From positions 124,001-188,000 of the forward strand of contig NZ_CP022436.1 in NCBI RefSeq assembly GCF_002224285.1: 64,000 bases of DNA, read 5' to 3'. The DNA comes from Arthrobacter sp. YN (GTDB lineage: Bacteria; Actinomycetota; Actinomycetes; Actinomycetales; Micrococcaceae). A program made the position numbers and the translations under genes. This document shows positions 10,595 to 18,783 of the stretch, piece by piece. How positions within the stretch are numbered: the stretch's first letter is position 1; each line of letters starts with the position of its first letter. Under the pieces are notes generated by a model. It did no database searches. It saw nothing but the letters and a program-made list of their open reading frames with translations, and was not told the DNA's origin.

Positions 10595-12031
10595 TCAGCG
10601 GCTCTCGAGGACCGCCGCGAGCTGGAGGAGCACCAGTTCAGATCCCGGCCGGCCAACCAGTTGAATCCCCATCGGCAGGCCGCCCTGCGTCGTGTGCACC
10701 GGAATGCTGATCGCCGGGAGTCCGCACACGTTCACCATGGAGGACCACGGCGCGTACTCGCATTGCCGCTTGTAATCCTCGTCTGCGTCACCGGCCCACT
10801 CGCTCGGCCAGGGTTCACCACTGTGCCCGCCACCGGTAAACCAGCCGATCGGCCGCGGTGTTTGAGCCAGCGTCGGCATGAGCATCAGGTCCCAGTCCGA
10901 GTACTGCGTGATGGTGTCGTGCTCGAACTGACGCAGGAAACTCACGGCCTCGTTGACCTTCAACGCGCTCCGCTGTTGTGCCCGACGCCGGAACGTCCGG
11001 GTCAGCGGGGTCAGCAACGCCTCGCGCTGGGGTGCTATCCGGGCACTCCCGACGCCGGCGGTCCAGGCCGTGGTGAAGGCTTCGGGATAGCGGTTGTCGT
11101 AGCGGATTTCGGCTTCGGTAACGCTGTGGCCTGCCTTTTCCAGCAGTTTGATCCCCAGGGAGAGGGCGTCCATGGCTTCCTGCTCGATCTGGAATGGGTA
11201 GATGCCGGCCCACGGGCTATCCAGCGTCGCTCCGATTCTCAGGGGCTCCGGCGCCTGCCCTACGTTGGCGAGGTATCCGCCGTCGGGTGCTTGATCGCGG
11301 GGGACCAGCGCGTCCATCAGCAGCGCTGCATCTGCTGCTGTTTTTGCCAGCGGCCCGGCAACCACCAGCTTGGCGGCGTCTCCCGCGCTGGCACCCGATG
11401 GCACCACGCCCCGCCCCGGTTTCAAGCCGACCAGGCCACACGCGCCGGCCGGGATCCGGATGGACCCGCCGCCGTCGGTCCCCGGAGCGAACGGCACCAG
11501 GCCCGCGGCCACCGCGGCAGCGCTGCCACCCGACGAGCCACCAGAGCTTCGAGCCAAGGAATGCGGATTGCGCGACGGCGGTGCAACGCGGTTTTCGCTG
11601 TAGGCAGTCAGTCCGAACTCTGGAACCTGGGTCTTGCCCAGTGAGATGACGCCGTGCACTTTCAGAGTTGCGGCGAGGGCTCCATCCTCCGGTGCGGGCT
11701 TGTGCTCAAGGGCCGCGCTGCCGTGGGTGGTGGGAACGCCGGCAACATCGGTGAGGTCCTTAAAAGCGGTCGGCATGCCATGAAGGGGAGGCAGCTCATT
11801 GCGGCGGCCGCTGCGGACAAACTGTGCGTGGAGTTGATCCGCAGACTTGGCGTCTGTCATCGCCTGATCGGCTGTGACAGTAACGAACGCACCCAGCTGC
11901 TTGTTCGTGGAGTCTATGGCCGCAAGGAAATGCGAGGTGGCTTCACGGGCAGAGACTTCGCCCGAAGCCAGGGCATCCCGGAGCTCGACAGCCGTCAGCT
12001 GCGAGAGGTCCTGCACGGAAGGATCAGCCAA
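10595..12031 (-). CDS. Amidase (amidase-signature family)
   Basis: Belongs to the amidase-signature hydrolases with a Lys-cisSer-Ser triad. The Lys is in TAFKDLTDVAG, and the Ser-rich loop is SSGGSSGGSAAAVAAG, followed by GTDGGGSIRIPA. It hydrolyses amides to carboxylates; the range spans simple amides to indoleacetamide, and no GatB/GatC lies nearby, so it is not the tRNA amidotransferase. The start is uncertain: a TTG at 12031 gives 478 residues and overlaps the peptidase stop by 8 nt; a GTG at 12016 and an ATG at 12070 are alternatives. Overlap with the upstream peptidase E gene suggests an operon. Confidence 0.85.
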   Translation of the reverse strand: MADPSVQDLSQLTAVELRDALASGEVSAREATSHFLAAIDSTNKQLGAFVTVTADQAMTDAKSADQLHAQFVRSGRRNELPPLHGMPTAFKDLTDVAGVPTTHGSAALEHKPAPEDGALAATLKVHGVISLGKTQVPEFGLTAYSENRVAPPSRNPHSLARSSGGSSGGSAAAVAAGLVPFAPGTDGGGSIRIPAGACGLVGLKPGRGVVPSGASAGDAAKLVVAGPLAKTAADAALLMDALVPRDQAPDGGYLANVGQAPEPLRIGATLDSPWAGIYPFQIEQEAMDALSLGIKLLEKAGHSVTEAEIRYDNRYPEAFTTAWTAGVGSARIAPQREALLTPLTRTFRRRAQQRSALKVNEAVSFLRQFEHDTITQYSDWDLMLMPTLAQTPRPIGWFTGGGHSGEPWPSEWAGDADEDYKRQCEYAPWSSMVNVCGLPAISIPVHTTQGGLPMGIQLVGRPGSELVLLQLAAVLESR

Positions 12032-12767
12032 GGAAACGCGACTCCAACCGTTCCTCCACAGCAACAGCATCCACGCTCTCGCCCGCTCCGGCGGTCACCC
12101 GGAAGGCAGCCTTGTTCTTCACCTCGGACACCACCTCTACAAGTTCCGTGCCCCGGTAAACCAGCCCGACGCCGTCGTCCGTGCAGTGCGTCTCGCCCAG
12201 CGTGCCGTTGGCCACCAGCTGGTGAATGGCAGGCGCGCGGCGCAGTTCTGAGTCATAGTGGACCCCGTTGCCGTACGGGAGGAAGCCCAGGGCGTTGGTG
12301 ACGGGCTTGAGCTCAGGCCCAAAGGAATCAGTCACGCCGCCTTGGTACCAACAGATGGAGCCTGCGGAAACCCCAGCCAGGACCACGCCGCTTTCCCAAG
12401 CCCGCCGCAGAATCCCGTCCAGGCCATGCGCGCGCCAGACGGCCAGCAGATTCACCACGGACCCGCCATTGACCCACACCACGTCCTGCTCCAGGAGATG
12501 GGCCTCCGGGTCCTCGATGTTGGGCATGGTGAACAGGTTGAGGTGGCTGAAATCGAACCCTGCGATGCGGGCGGCTTGGTCCATTTCCGCGGCCCACCAT
12601 CGCTGGTCACCGGAGGCGGTACCGATGTGTGTGACTCGCGGCGAACGGCCAGTGACGCCGGACAGCTCCACGGCGTAATGCATCAGGTGGTTGAACTCGA
12701 TCCTGGTCCGATCGCCGGGTTTATAGCCGCCGGATGTCGCCAGAATGGTGGGGTGCCCAGCAGCCAT
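12024..12767 (-). CDS. pepE: Peptidase E (S51 family serine peptidase)
   Basis: The 247 residues match the S51 peptidase family, which contains alpha-aspartyl dipeptidase and cyanophycinase. The nucleophile elbow GVSAGSICWY carries the catalytic Ser, and the preceding strand VVWVNGGSVVN fits the family. The His/Asp or Glu partners are expected downstream near HYDSELR. It acts in the cytoplasm on short peptides. It overlaps the amidase by a few bases, and together they may form a small amide/peptide salvage unit. Confidence 0.85.
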   Translation of the reverse strand: MAAGHPTILATSGGYKPGDRTRIEFNHLMHYAVELSGVTGRSPRVTHIGTASGDQRWWAAEMDQAARIAGFDFSHLNLFTMPNIEDPEAHLLEQDVVWVNGGSVVNLLAVWRAHGLDGILRRAWESGVVLAGVSAGSICWYQGGVTDSFGPELKPVTNALGFLPYGNGVHYDSELRRAPAIHQLVANGTLGETHCTDDGVGLVYRGTELVEVVSEVKNKAAFRVTAGAGESVDAVAVEERLESRFLG

Positions 12768-12921
12768 GGGGTACTCCTAACGCGCGGGTGGTGGGGAGTG
12801 CTTGGGTCCCAGTCTTAGCGTCCCGACGTCGGGAAGCAAGCGCGGTCCGCCTGTGAAGTTACGGTGCCACGCGGCGGGGACTAGGCTGGATCCTGGACTT
12901 AATCGATGGGAAGGGACCGCC

Positions 12922-13248
12922 ATGAGCGACTTCGATACCGTGCCTGTGGGCGATATTCCGGCCGACGCCAGCATTCTGGACGTCCGCGAAGACTACGAGT
13001 GGGTGGCAGGCCATGCCGAAGCTGCGCGCCACATCCCCATGGACCAGCTTCCGGCACGCCTGGACGAGCTTGATCCGGACGACGACCTCTTTGTCATCTG
13101 CCGCACCGGTGGTCGCTCTTTCCGAGCCGTGCAGTGGCTCGTGGGTCAGGGTTACTCTGCCGTGAACGTAGCAGGGGGCATGGACATGTGGTTCGAGACC
13201 GGCAAGCCGATGGTGTCCGACAACGGACTGAAGCCGGTTGTTCTCTAA
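12922..13248 (+). CDS. Rhodanese-like domain protein
   Basis: A single-domain rhodanese of 108 residues. The active-site loop is ICRTGGRS, with the Cys that carries the persulfide; the N-terminal DVREDYEWVAGHAEAARHIP is the usual rhodanese CH2-like start, and the domain closes with VAGGMDMWFETGKP. Single-domain rhodaneses move sulfane sulfur to acceptors. The ATG at 12922 has GGGAAGGGA upstream; the frame extends back to 12802 without support. It lies 33 bp upstream of pheA on the same strand. Confidence 0.88.
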   Translation: MSDFDTVPVGDIPADASILDVREDYEWVAGHAEAARHIPMDQLPARLDELDPDDDLFVICRTGGRSFRAVQWLVGQGYSAVNVAGGMDMWFETGKPMVSDNGLKPVVL

Positions 13249-13281
13249 CCCGCGTATATAACCAGCAAGGAATATCTTCAG

Positions 13282-14214
13282 ATGTCGCCAGTGACGTACA
13301 CGTTCCTCGGCCCCGAGGGCACCTTCACCGAGGCTGCCCTCATGCAAGTGCCGGGTGCTGCTGACGCCGCGCGGATTCCCTGCACCAACGTCAACACAGC
13401 CCTGGATCGGGTCCGGGCCGGCGAGGCTGACGCGGCCATGGTCCCCATCGAGAACTCGGTGGAGGGCGGGGTCACGGCCACCTTGGACGCGATCGCCACA
13501 GGCCAGGAGCTCCGGATCATCCGTGAGGCCCTTGTACCCATCACCTTCGTGCTCGTGGCGAGGCCCGGCGTCGAACTTTCCGACATCAAGCAAATCTCGA
13601 CGCACGGCCACGCTTGGGCACAGTGCCGCCTGTGGGTGGATGAACACCTTCCGAACGCCGATTACGTTCCGGGGTCGTCGACGGCGGCCTCCGCCATGGG
13701 TCTGCTGGAGGATGATGCGCCGTACGAAGCCGCCATTTGTGCCCCGTTGGTCGCTGCGGAACAACCCGGCCTGAACGTTCTGGCGGAGGACATCGGCGAC
13801 AACCCCGAGGCCGTCACTCGGTTCATCCTGGTGAGCCGGCCCGGTGTCCTTCCGGACCGAACCGGAGCTGACAAGACCACCGTTGTTGTGCCGCTGCCTG
13901 AGGACCACCCCGGCGCGCTCATGGAGATCCTGGATCAGTTCGCGTCCCGCGGAGTGAACCTCAGCCGCATCGAATCCCGGCCCACCGGACAGTATCTGGG
14001 CCACTACTTCTTCAGCATCGACGCAGACGGCCACGCCACGGATTCACGGGTAGCCGACGCCCTCGCCGGCCTGCACCGCATCAGCCCGGCCACGCGGTTC
14101 CTGGGCTCCTACGCCCGCGCCGACGAACAGCCGGCCGTGGTGGCCCCGCACACTTCCGACGCCGCCTTTGCCTCGGCACACGCGTGGGTTGAGTCGATCC
14201 TCAAGGGCTCCTAG
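13282..14214 (+). CDS. pheA: Prephenate dehydratase
   Basis: Converts prephenate to phenylpyruvate, the committed step of phenylalanine synthesis. The 310 residues contain the dehydratase domain (GPEGTFTEAAL at residues 9-19, the GSSTAASAM segment, and the catalytic VTRFILVS around residue 180) and a C-terminal ACT domain (from about residue 195, DHPGALMEILDQF) with the Phe-binding NLSRIESRP. This is the monofunctional form without chorismate mutase, normal in actinobacteria. AAGGAATATC precedes the ATG. No attenuator-like leader was seen upstream. Confidence 0.95.
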   Translation: MSPVTYTFLGPEGTFTEAALMQVPGAADAARIPCTNVNTALDRVRAGEADAAMVPIENSVEGGVTATLDAIATGQELRIIREALVPITFVLVARPGVELSDIKQISTHGHAWAQCRLWVDEHLPNADYVPGSSTAASAMGLLEDDAPYEAAICAPLVAAEQPGLNVLAEDIGDNPEAVTRFILVSRPGVLPDRTGADKTTVVVPLPEDHPGALMEILDQFASRGVNLSRIESRPTGQYLGHYFFSIDADGHATDSRVADALAGLHRISPATRFLGSYARADEQPAVVAPHTSDAAFASAHAWVESILKGS

Positions 14215-14319
14215 GCGCTGTCCACAGTGTGGAATGCGTGCTCTTTCGCAGTCATGCTTCTGTGCGTATGCTTGCCTGATCCATCAACGATGGCTGAATG
14301 CCAAATGAAGGGAGCGGTC

Positions 14320-14550
14320 ATGACTGTCCACAGCGATGACAAAGACGGCCAGGGCATGATCGTCAATCCCAAGCCCTCAAGTGAAAACAAAGATGACTGG
14401 GACGGCGACGACGCTGACCGTGCGGATCGCCTGCGCTTCGAAGAGGAGCAGGCCATGATCAAGGAGCAGTCCGAGGCCCGGGCAGCAGCCAAGGCAGCGG
14501 CTGAAGAAGCCGGGAAAAACGCGGCACAACCCGAAAAGGGCACTGTCTAA
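14320..14550 (+). CDS. Small acidic hydrophilic protein of unknown function
   Basis: A 76-residue, highly charged protein: the first half is rich in Asp, Ser and Lys, and the second half (EEEQAMIKEQSEARAAAKAA) looks like a single helix or coiled coil. There are no cysteines or membrane segments. The ATG at 14320 has GAAGGGAGCGG upstream, so translation is plausible; the longer frame from 14227 lacks such support. Its stop overlaps the convergent lipid-kinase stop by 4 nt. Similar small proteins are common in Arthrobacter but not characterised. Confidence 0.65.
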   Translation: MTVHSDDKDGQGMIVNPKPSSENKDDWDGDDADRADRLRFEEEQAMIKEQSEARAAAKAAAEEAGKNAAQPEKGTV

Positions 14551-15608
14551 ACAGTTTTGGCCTTGGGCACGCGCACCAGCAGGGACCCTGGCGCCACCTG
14601 GACGGTGACCGTTGTAGCCTCACCCGAGGGGTCGCCGTCGAGCTGTGTTGCCATGGGTTCCTGGCTGCGGATGACAACCTTGCCGGAGCGGTAAAAGCTC
14701 ATCATCGGCAGGTTCGCGTTGTGTTTGAAGAGGACCTTGGTGTACATGGCGAGCCAGCCGAATGCGCTGCGGGGACTCATGACCACAATGTCCAGCATGC
14801 CGTCATCCACCATGGCCTGGGGGATGAAATCGATGCCGCCGGGGATCAAACCACAGTTGGCAAACAGTACGCTGCGGATCTTCCGGGCCTGCTCGGGCTG
14901 GTCATCCATGGTGATGGTGACGCGCTTGCGGCGGCCGGGAAGGTGGCGGACTCCGGCTTCGGTGTAGGCCAGCCAACCGACGCTTTTCTTGAGTCTGTCC
15001 TTGGTGTCGCCAACAACTTCTGCGTCCAGGCCCATGCCGGCGATGACCAGGAACGTGTGCTCGGCGGACTCGCCGGTGATGTCGTTGTCCACGCCCATGG
15101 TGGCGGTATCGATGTAGCGCTGGTGGCCGAACAGCGCCACCTGGATGCAATCCTCAAGGTCCGTGACGTTCAAATCCACGTTGCGCGCCAGCAGGTTCCC
15201 GGTGCCCAGTGGGATGAGGCCCATGGCAACGTTCTTGTGCGCCAGTGACTCTGCCACCACGCGCACTGTACCGTCGCCGCCGCACGCCAGAACGACGTCG
15301 GCCCCGTACGCCAGAGCCTCCCGGGACTGGCTGTAGCCGGGATCCTCCACGGTGGTTTCGTAGAATTTGGGGGCGTCCCATCCCGCGAGGTCGCAGGCGT
15401 CCACGATGGCCTGCCGGGCCGCATCCGCGTTGTTCTTGATGGGGTTCAGGATGACTGCCACCCGCTGGTCCCCGGCGCCGGGTTTGTGTGTATCCTCCCG
15501 AACAGCGCTTCTGATGTGCCGGGCTCTCAACCGGCGCACACCCCACCAACTGAAGACGGCAAAGGCCACGCCCCCAGCGAGAATCACGTACAGGATCCAG
15601 TCGCTCAT
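14547..15608 (-). CDS. Diacylglycerol/lipid kinase family protein (YegS/DgkB-like)
   Basis: The 353 residues start with one membrane anchor (about 3-20), then the DAGK catalytic domain with [11 protein letters not shown] (the NP motif) and the nucleotide-binding [10 protein letters not shown], followed by [11 protein letters not shown]. The C-terminal beta-sandwich ends with [14 protein letters not shown], typical of this family. It phosphorylates diacylglycerol or a related lipid at the membrane. The precise lipid substrate cannot be told. It is divergent from serS. Confidence 0.88.
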   Translation of the reverse strand: MSDWILYVILAGGVAFAVFSWWGVRRLRARHIRSAVREDTHKPGAGDQRVAVILNPIKNNADAARQAIVDACDLAGWDAPKFYETTVEDPGYSQSREALAYGADVVLACGGDGTVRVVAESLAHKNVAMGLIPLGTGNLLARNVDLNVTDLEDCIQVALFGHQRYIDTATMGVDNDITGESAEHTFLVIAGMGLDAEVVGDTKDRLKKSVGWLAYTEAGVRHLPGRRKRVTITMDDQPEQARKIRSVLFANCGLIPGGIDFIPQAMVDDGMLDIVVMSPRSAFGWLAMYTKVLFKHNANLPMMSFYRSGKVVIRSQEPMATQLDGDPSGEATTVTVQVAPGSLLVRVPKAKTV

Positions 15609-15720
15609 GGTGCTCCAACACTATCCTCCTGGGCAGGTCCCTCTGTGCCGCGTCTCCGGGACGGGTGACCTTTGCCCGCTGCGCGCCGGAAATCCGCAGC
15701 GGATTCGATACTCTTGTCTG

Positions 15721-17001
15721 GTGATCGACGTAAAAGACCTCAGCGAAAATCCGGACAAGTTCCGTGCCAGCCAGCGCGCCCGTGGCGCCGACGAGTCCGT
15801 TGTGGACGCGATCATCTCCGCTGACTCCGATCGCCGTGCCGCGCTGATCCGCCACGAAACGCTCCGCGCAGAGCAAAACGCTTTCGGCAAGAAGGTGGCG
15901 CAGGCCAAGGGCGAGGAAAAGCAGGCGCTGCTTGCCGAGGTCAAGGAACTGGCCAACTCGGTCAAAGCCGCTGCTGCCGAAGCGTCAGCCGCCCAGGCAA
16001 AGCAGGAAGAACTGCTCCGGGTCATCCCCAACCTCGTGGTGGACGGTGTCCCCGAGGGTGGCGAGGACGACTACGTTGTGGTCAAGACTGTTGGTACTCC
16101 GCGCGAATTCACGGACTTCGAGCCGAAGGACCACCTGGAAATCGGTGAACTGATTGGCGCGATTGACATGGAACGCGGCGCCAAGGTTTCCGGCTCGCGT
16201 TTCTACTTCCTCCGCGGCGTAGGCGCCCGGCTGGAAATGGCTCTCCTGCAGATGGCCATGGAGCAGGCCATCGACGCCGGCTTCGTCCCCATGATCACCC
16301 CCACTTTGGTGCGCCCGGAGACCATGCAGGGTACCGGTTTTGATGTCAAGCACGACGCCGAGATCTACCGTCTCGCTGAAGACGACCTTTACCTTGTGGG
16401 AACCTCGGAGGTGGCCCTCGCCGGCTACCACGCAGACGAGATCCTGGACCTCTCCGCAGGCCCCATCCGTTACGCGGGCCAGAGCTCCTGCTACCGCCGT
16501 GAGGCCGGTTCGCACGGCAAGGACACCCGCGGCATTATTCGCGTGCACCAGTTCAACAAGGTGGAGATGTTCATCTACACCACAGTTGAGGAAGCAGCTG
16601 CCGAGCACGAGCGCCTGCTCGCGTGGGAAGAGGAAATGCTGGCCAAGTGCGAGCTTCCCTACCGCGTGATCGACACTGCCGCCGGCGACCTCGGCATGTC
16701 CGCGGCCCGCAAGTTCGACTGTGAAGCGTGGGTCCCCACCCAGAACGCCTACCGCGAGCTCACCTCGACGTCCAACTGCACCACGTTCCAGGCGCGTCGC
16801 CTCAACATCCGCGAACGAGTGATCAATGACGAAGGTGTTGCCAAGGGAACCCGGGCCGTGGCCACGCTGAACGGCACCCTGGCCACCACGCGCTGGATCG
16901 TTGCCATCCTTGAGCACCACCAGAACCCGGACGGCTCCGTCAACGTTCCCAAGGCGCTGCAGAAGTACCTTGGCGGGCTTGAGGTTCTGCCGGTTCTCTA
17001 G
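15721..17001 (+). CDS. serS: Seryl-tRNA synthetase
   Basis: Charges tRNA-Ser (and tRNA-Sec) with serine. From the GTG at 15721 the enzyme has 426 residues, the standard size. Residues 1-105 form the coiled-coil tRNA arm; class II motif 2 is [17 protein letters not shown] and motif 3 is [17 protein letters not shown]. An upstream-extended frame exists to 15367 but crosses the start of the divergent kinase gene and is not real. The stop overlaps the convergent methyltransferase stop by 4 nt. No T-box leader was found in the short upstream region. Confidence 0.97.
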   Translation: MIDVKDLSENPDKFRASQRARGADESVVDAIISADSDRRAALIRHETLRAEQNAFGKKVAQAKGEEKQALLAEVKELANSVKAAAAEASAAQAKQEELLRVIPNLVVDGVPEGGEDDYVVVKTVGTPREFTDFEPKDHLEIGELIGAIDMERGAKVSGSRFYFLRGVGARLEMALLQMAMEQAIDAGFVPMITPTLVRPETMQGTGFDVKHDAEIYRLAEDDLYLVGTSEVALAGYHADEILDLSAGPIRYAGQSSCYRREAGSHGKDTRGIIRVHQFNKVEMFIYTTVEEAAAEHERLLAWEEEMLAKCELPYRVIDTAAGDLGMSAARKFDCEAWVPTQNAYRELTSTSNCTTFQARRLNIRERVINDEGVAKGTRAVATLNGTLATTRWIVAILEHHQNPDGSVNVPKALQKYLGGLEVLPVL

Positions 17002-17738
17002 CGGGGCTTGCGGGCAAGCACGATCAGCTCGCCTTGCCCGCTGCCGACGTCCTCGCCGGCCCAGCCGCCGAAGAGGTGTTCAACCGTGAAGCCTGCCGAG
17101 TCTAGATCGTGGCGGAGCTGATCTTCCGTGCGGAACGCCAGGACCGAGGTCTCGGTTTCCTCGGTGCTCCCGTTCAGCATCCGGTGCTCGGTCAGCGCAA
17201 CGAGCCCGCCAAGCTGTGGATCACACTCCATCCACGTTTCCAGGGCAGTGCCGTCGGGGAGGGTGTAGCGCTGCAGCGTCTTCGCTGGGGTCCAGTGGTC
17301 CCAGGCCTTGGCCTCCGGGTCGCGGGAATCGAAAGCCAACCGGCCTCCGGGGACGAGCACACGGTTGATGTCGGCAAGCGTTCGGGACCAGTCGCCGTCG
17401 TCGTTTATCGCTTGAGCCACGTGCGCCGTCATGATCGCTACGTCAAAGGCAGCTTCGTGGGGTATCGCCGCCGATGTCCCGTCCAACCATGTGACGCCTT
17501 CAGCCCCGGGTTTCCTTCGCGCAGCCGCAAGGGAGCCAGGGTTGGGGTCGATGCCAACAACGGCATGACCAGCCGCGGCAACCGCAAGGGTGATCCGACC
17601 GGTGCCGCAGCCCAGATCCAGCACCCGGCTGTTCGGCCGCTCATTCACGAAAGCCAGGAAAAAGTCGTCATCCGCGGCCCACTGATTCTCCGCGTCGTAG
17701 AGGGCTGACAGCTGAGCTCCGGTCATTCGAGAAGACAT
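16998..17738 (-). CDS. Class I SAM-dependent methyltransferase
   Basis: The 246 residues contain the SAM-binding motif [16 protein letters not shown] (about residues 37-51), the acidic end of strand 2 ([11 protein letters not shown]) and the [12 protein letters not shown] strand. This is the Methyltransf_25/11 pattern. The substrate is unknown. The C-terminal half ([12 protein letters not shown]) resembles small-molecule methyltransferases rather than RNA enzymes. It overlaps serS tail to tail by 4 nt. Confidence 0.85.
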   Translation of the reverse strand: MSSRMTGAQLSALYDAENQWAADDDFFLAFVNERPNSRVLDLGCGTGRITLAVAAAGHAVVGIDPNPGSLAAARRKPGAEGVTWLDGTSAAIPHEAAFDVAIMTAHVAQAINDDGDWSRTLADINRVLVPGGRLAFDSRDPEAKAWDHWTPAKTLQRYTLPDGTALETWMECDPQLGGLVALTEHRMLNGSTEETETSVLAFRTEDQLRHDLDSAGFTVEHLFGGWAGEDVGSGQGELIVLARKPR

Positions 17739-17786
17739 CCGCCCACCCTACAACTTAGGGGCGGCTGGACGCCCTGTTGCTCGTGC

Positions 17787-18089
17787 CTACTGAGGCAGCT
17801 GATCGGCGCTGGCGGCTAGTTGCCGCAGTTCTTCAATGTGTGCCTTAAAGGCACGCTGACCTTCCTTTGTCAGATGGACCCATGTGCGGGTACGTGTGTT
17901 GACTGACCCTTTACGGAGGCCAGCGAAGCCGGCCTGCTCCAGCACCTTCAAGTGTTTACTCAACACGGAATCGCTGAGATGAAGAGCGTCGCGGACGACA
18001 CTGAACTCCACCTCTCCTGCACCGGCAAGAAGTGCGCAGATCCGCAGACGGGTAGGAACATGAATCACCTCGCTGAAGCCGGCACCCAT
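17787..18089 (-). CDS. Winged-helix transcriptional regulator (MarR/ArsR-like, HTH_27 type)
   Basis: A 100-residue winged-helix protein: helices RLRICALLAGAGEVEF, then the recognition helix LSDSVLSKHLKVLEQAGF, followed by a wing with VNTRTRTWVHLTKEG. This fits the short one-domain regulators that pair with a small membrane protein. The ATG shares its first base with the TGA stop of the upstream membrane-protein gene, so the two are translationally coupled. I rejected the longer frame from 18191 because it lies inside that gene. The twin palindromes at 18577-18616 are good candidates for its binding sites, making it an autoregulator. Confidence 0.85.
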   Translation of the reverse strand: MGAGFSEVIHVPTRLRICALLAGAGEVEFSVVRDALHLSDSVLSKHLKVLEQAGFAGLRKGSVNTRTRTWVHLTKEGQRAFKAHIEELRQLAASADQLPQ

Positions 18090-18562
18090 CAGCGCCCGGT
18101 CTCCATCCAGCGTGCCAGTTTGGCCTCCATCGCAGGTCCCGCAACGACTGTGAGAACGAATGCCAAGATGGCGGCCGCGTAGGCAATCCAATCGGCGTCA
18201 CTCACAGCGTGAAGGGCGAGGGCGCCAGCGACGATGGTCGCAAAGGCGGCAAGATAGACCAATCCGAGCGCCCGGCTCCCGCGGTGCGTGTAGACATCCA
18301 CGAGCACCCGTGTGTGGGTGGACTGCAAGAGCGGGAGAAGGCAAAAGATGATCGCCGAGACGCCGAGGGCTACCGGCGCCCATGGATACGTCCCGAAGAG
18401 CACCAACCCGAGGATGAACAATGCCATGCCCAAACCTTGGGCGGGGTACAGCCATGCCGGCGAGCCCACAAAAGGCCCCAAGGCTCGCTGCGATTCGGAA
18501 ACGGCGAGCAATGCCTGTCGCGCTTCCTCTGGACTTGGTTGTGGTCCGCTGTCGTGTGCCAT
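18089..18562 (-). CDS. Four-helix membrane protein co-transcribed with a regulator
   Basis: A 157-residue protein with a hydrophilic N-terminus of about 40 residues and four transmembrane helices (about 45-61, 65-82, 99-118, 122-143). It is not a recognised enzyme; similar proteins accompany HTH_27-type regulators in actinobacteria, and the pair may sense a membrane or drug stress. The promoter region carries two copies of CTTTCC-N5-GGAAAG, one filling the space between predicted -35 and -10 boxes. It is divergent from the HelR-type gene across 221 bp. Confidence 0.75.
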   Translation of the reverse strand: MAHDSGPQPSPEEARQALLAVSESQRALGPFVGSPAWLYPAQGLGMALFILGLVLFGTYPWAPVALGVSAIIFCLLPLLQSTHTRVLVDVYTHRGSRALGLVYLAAFATIVAGALALHAVSDADWIAYAAAILAFVLTVVAGPAMEAKLARWMETGR

Positions 18563-18568
18563 GACTTC

Positions 18569-18616
18569 AACCTAGACTTTCCGCAATGGAAAGACAAAAC
18601 TTTCCGTTGCGGAAAG
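18569..18616 (-). promoter_or_regulatory. Promoter with twin operators CTTTCC-N5-GGAAAG
   Basis: Two 17-bp inverted repeats lie at 18577-18593 (spacer GCAAT) and 18600-18616 (spacer GTTGC), 23 bp centre to centre, about two helix turns. On the minus strand TTGTCT (18597-18592) and TAGGTT (18574-18569) with 17-bp spacing make a plausible promoter for the membrane-protein/regulator pair; the first operator occupies the spacer. This layout is typical of a repressor that blocks its own promoter. Confidence 0.7.
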
Positions 18617-18656
18617 TTCCACCCGGGCATCGTGTGATCCGCGGGAAAACGGGCAC

Positions 18657-18682
18657 AAAAAAGGAAGGGAATGATCCCTTCC
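18657..18682 (-). terminator. Intrinsic terminator facing away from the HelR gene
   Basis: GGAAGGGA-ATGA-TCCCTTCC is a perfect 8-bp stem with a 4-nt loop; on the minus strand it is followed by six Ts. No minus-strand gene lies upstream of it. Confidence 0.6.
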
Positions 18683-18705
18683 ATACTCAATCTATAACGC
18701 ACCCT

Positions 18706-18724
18706 GGGGCTTGCGGCAAGGCCC
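18706..18724 (+). promoter_or_regulatory. Rifamycin-associated element (RAE)
   Basis: GGGGCTTGCGGCAAGGCCC is, as I recall it, identical to the 19-bp RAE reported upstream of rifamycin-inactivation genes and helR in actinobacteria. A TATAAC hexamer (18693-18698) lies 7 bp upstream, and the HelR start codon is 59 bp downstream. The element is nearly palindromic (GGGGCxTGC/GCAxGGCCC). Confidence 0.85.
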
Positions 18725-18783
18725 CCTACGTGCCGAACAATTGGTCCACGAACCCCATCGCCCAGAGAAAAGGGAGTCGTGCC

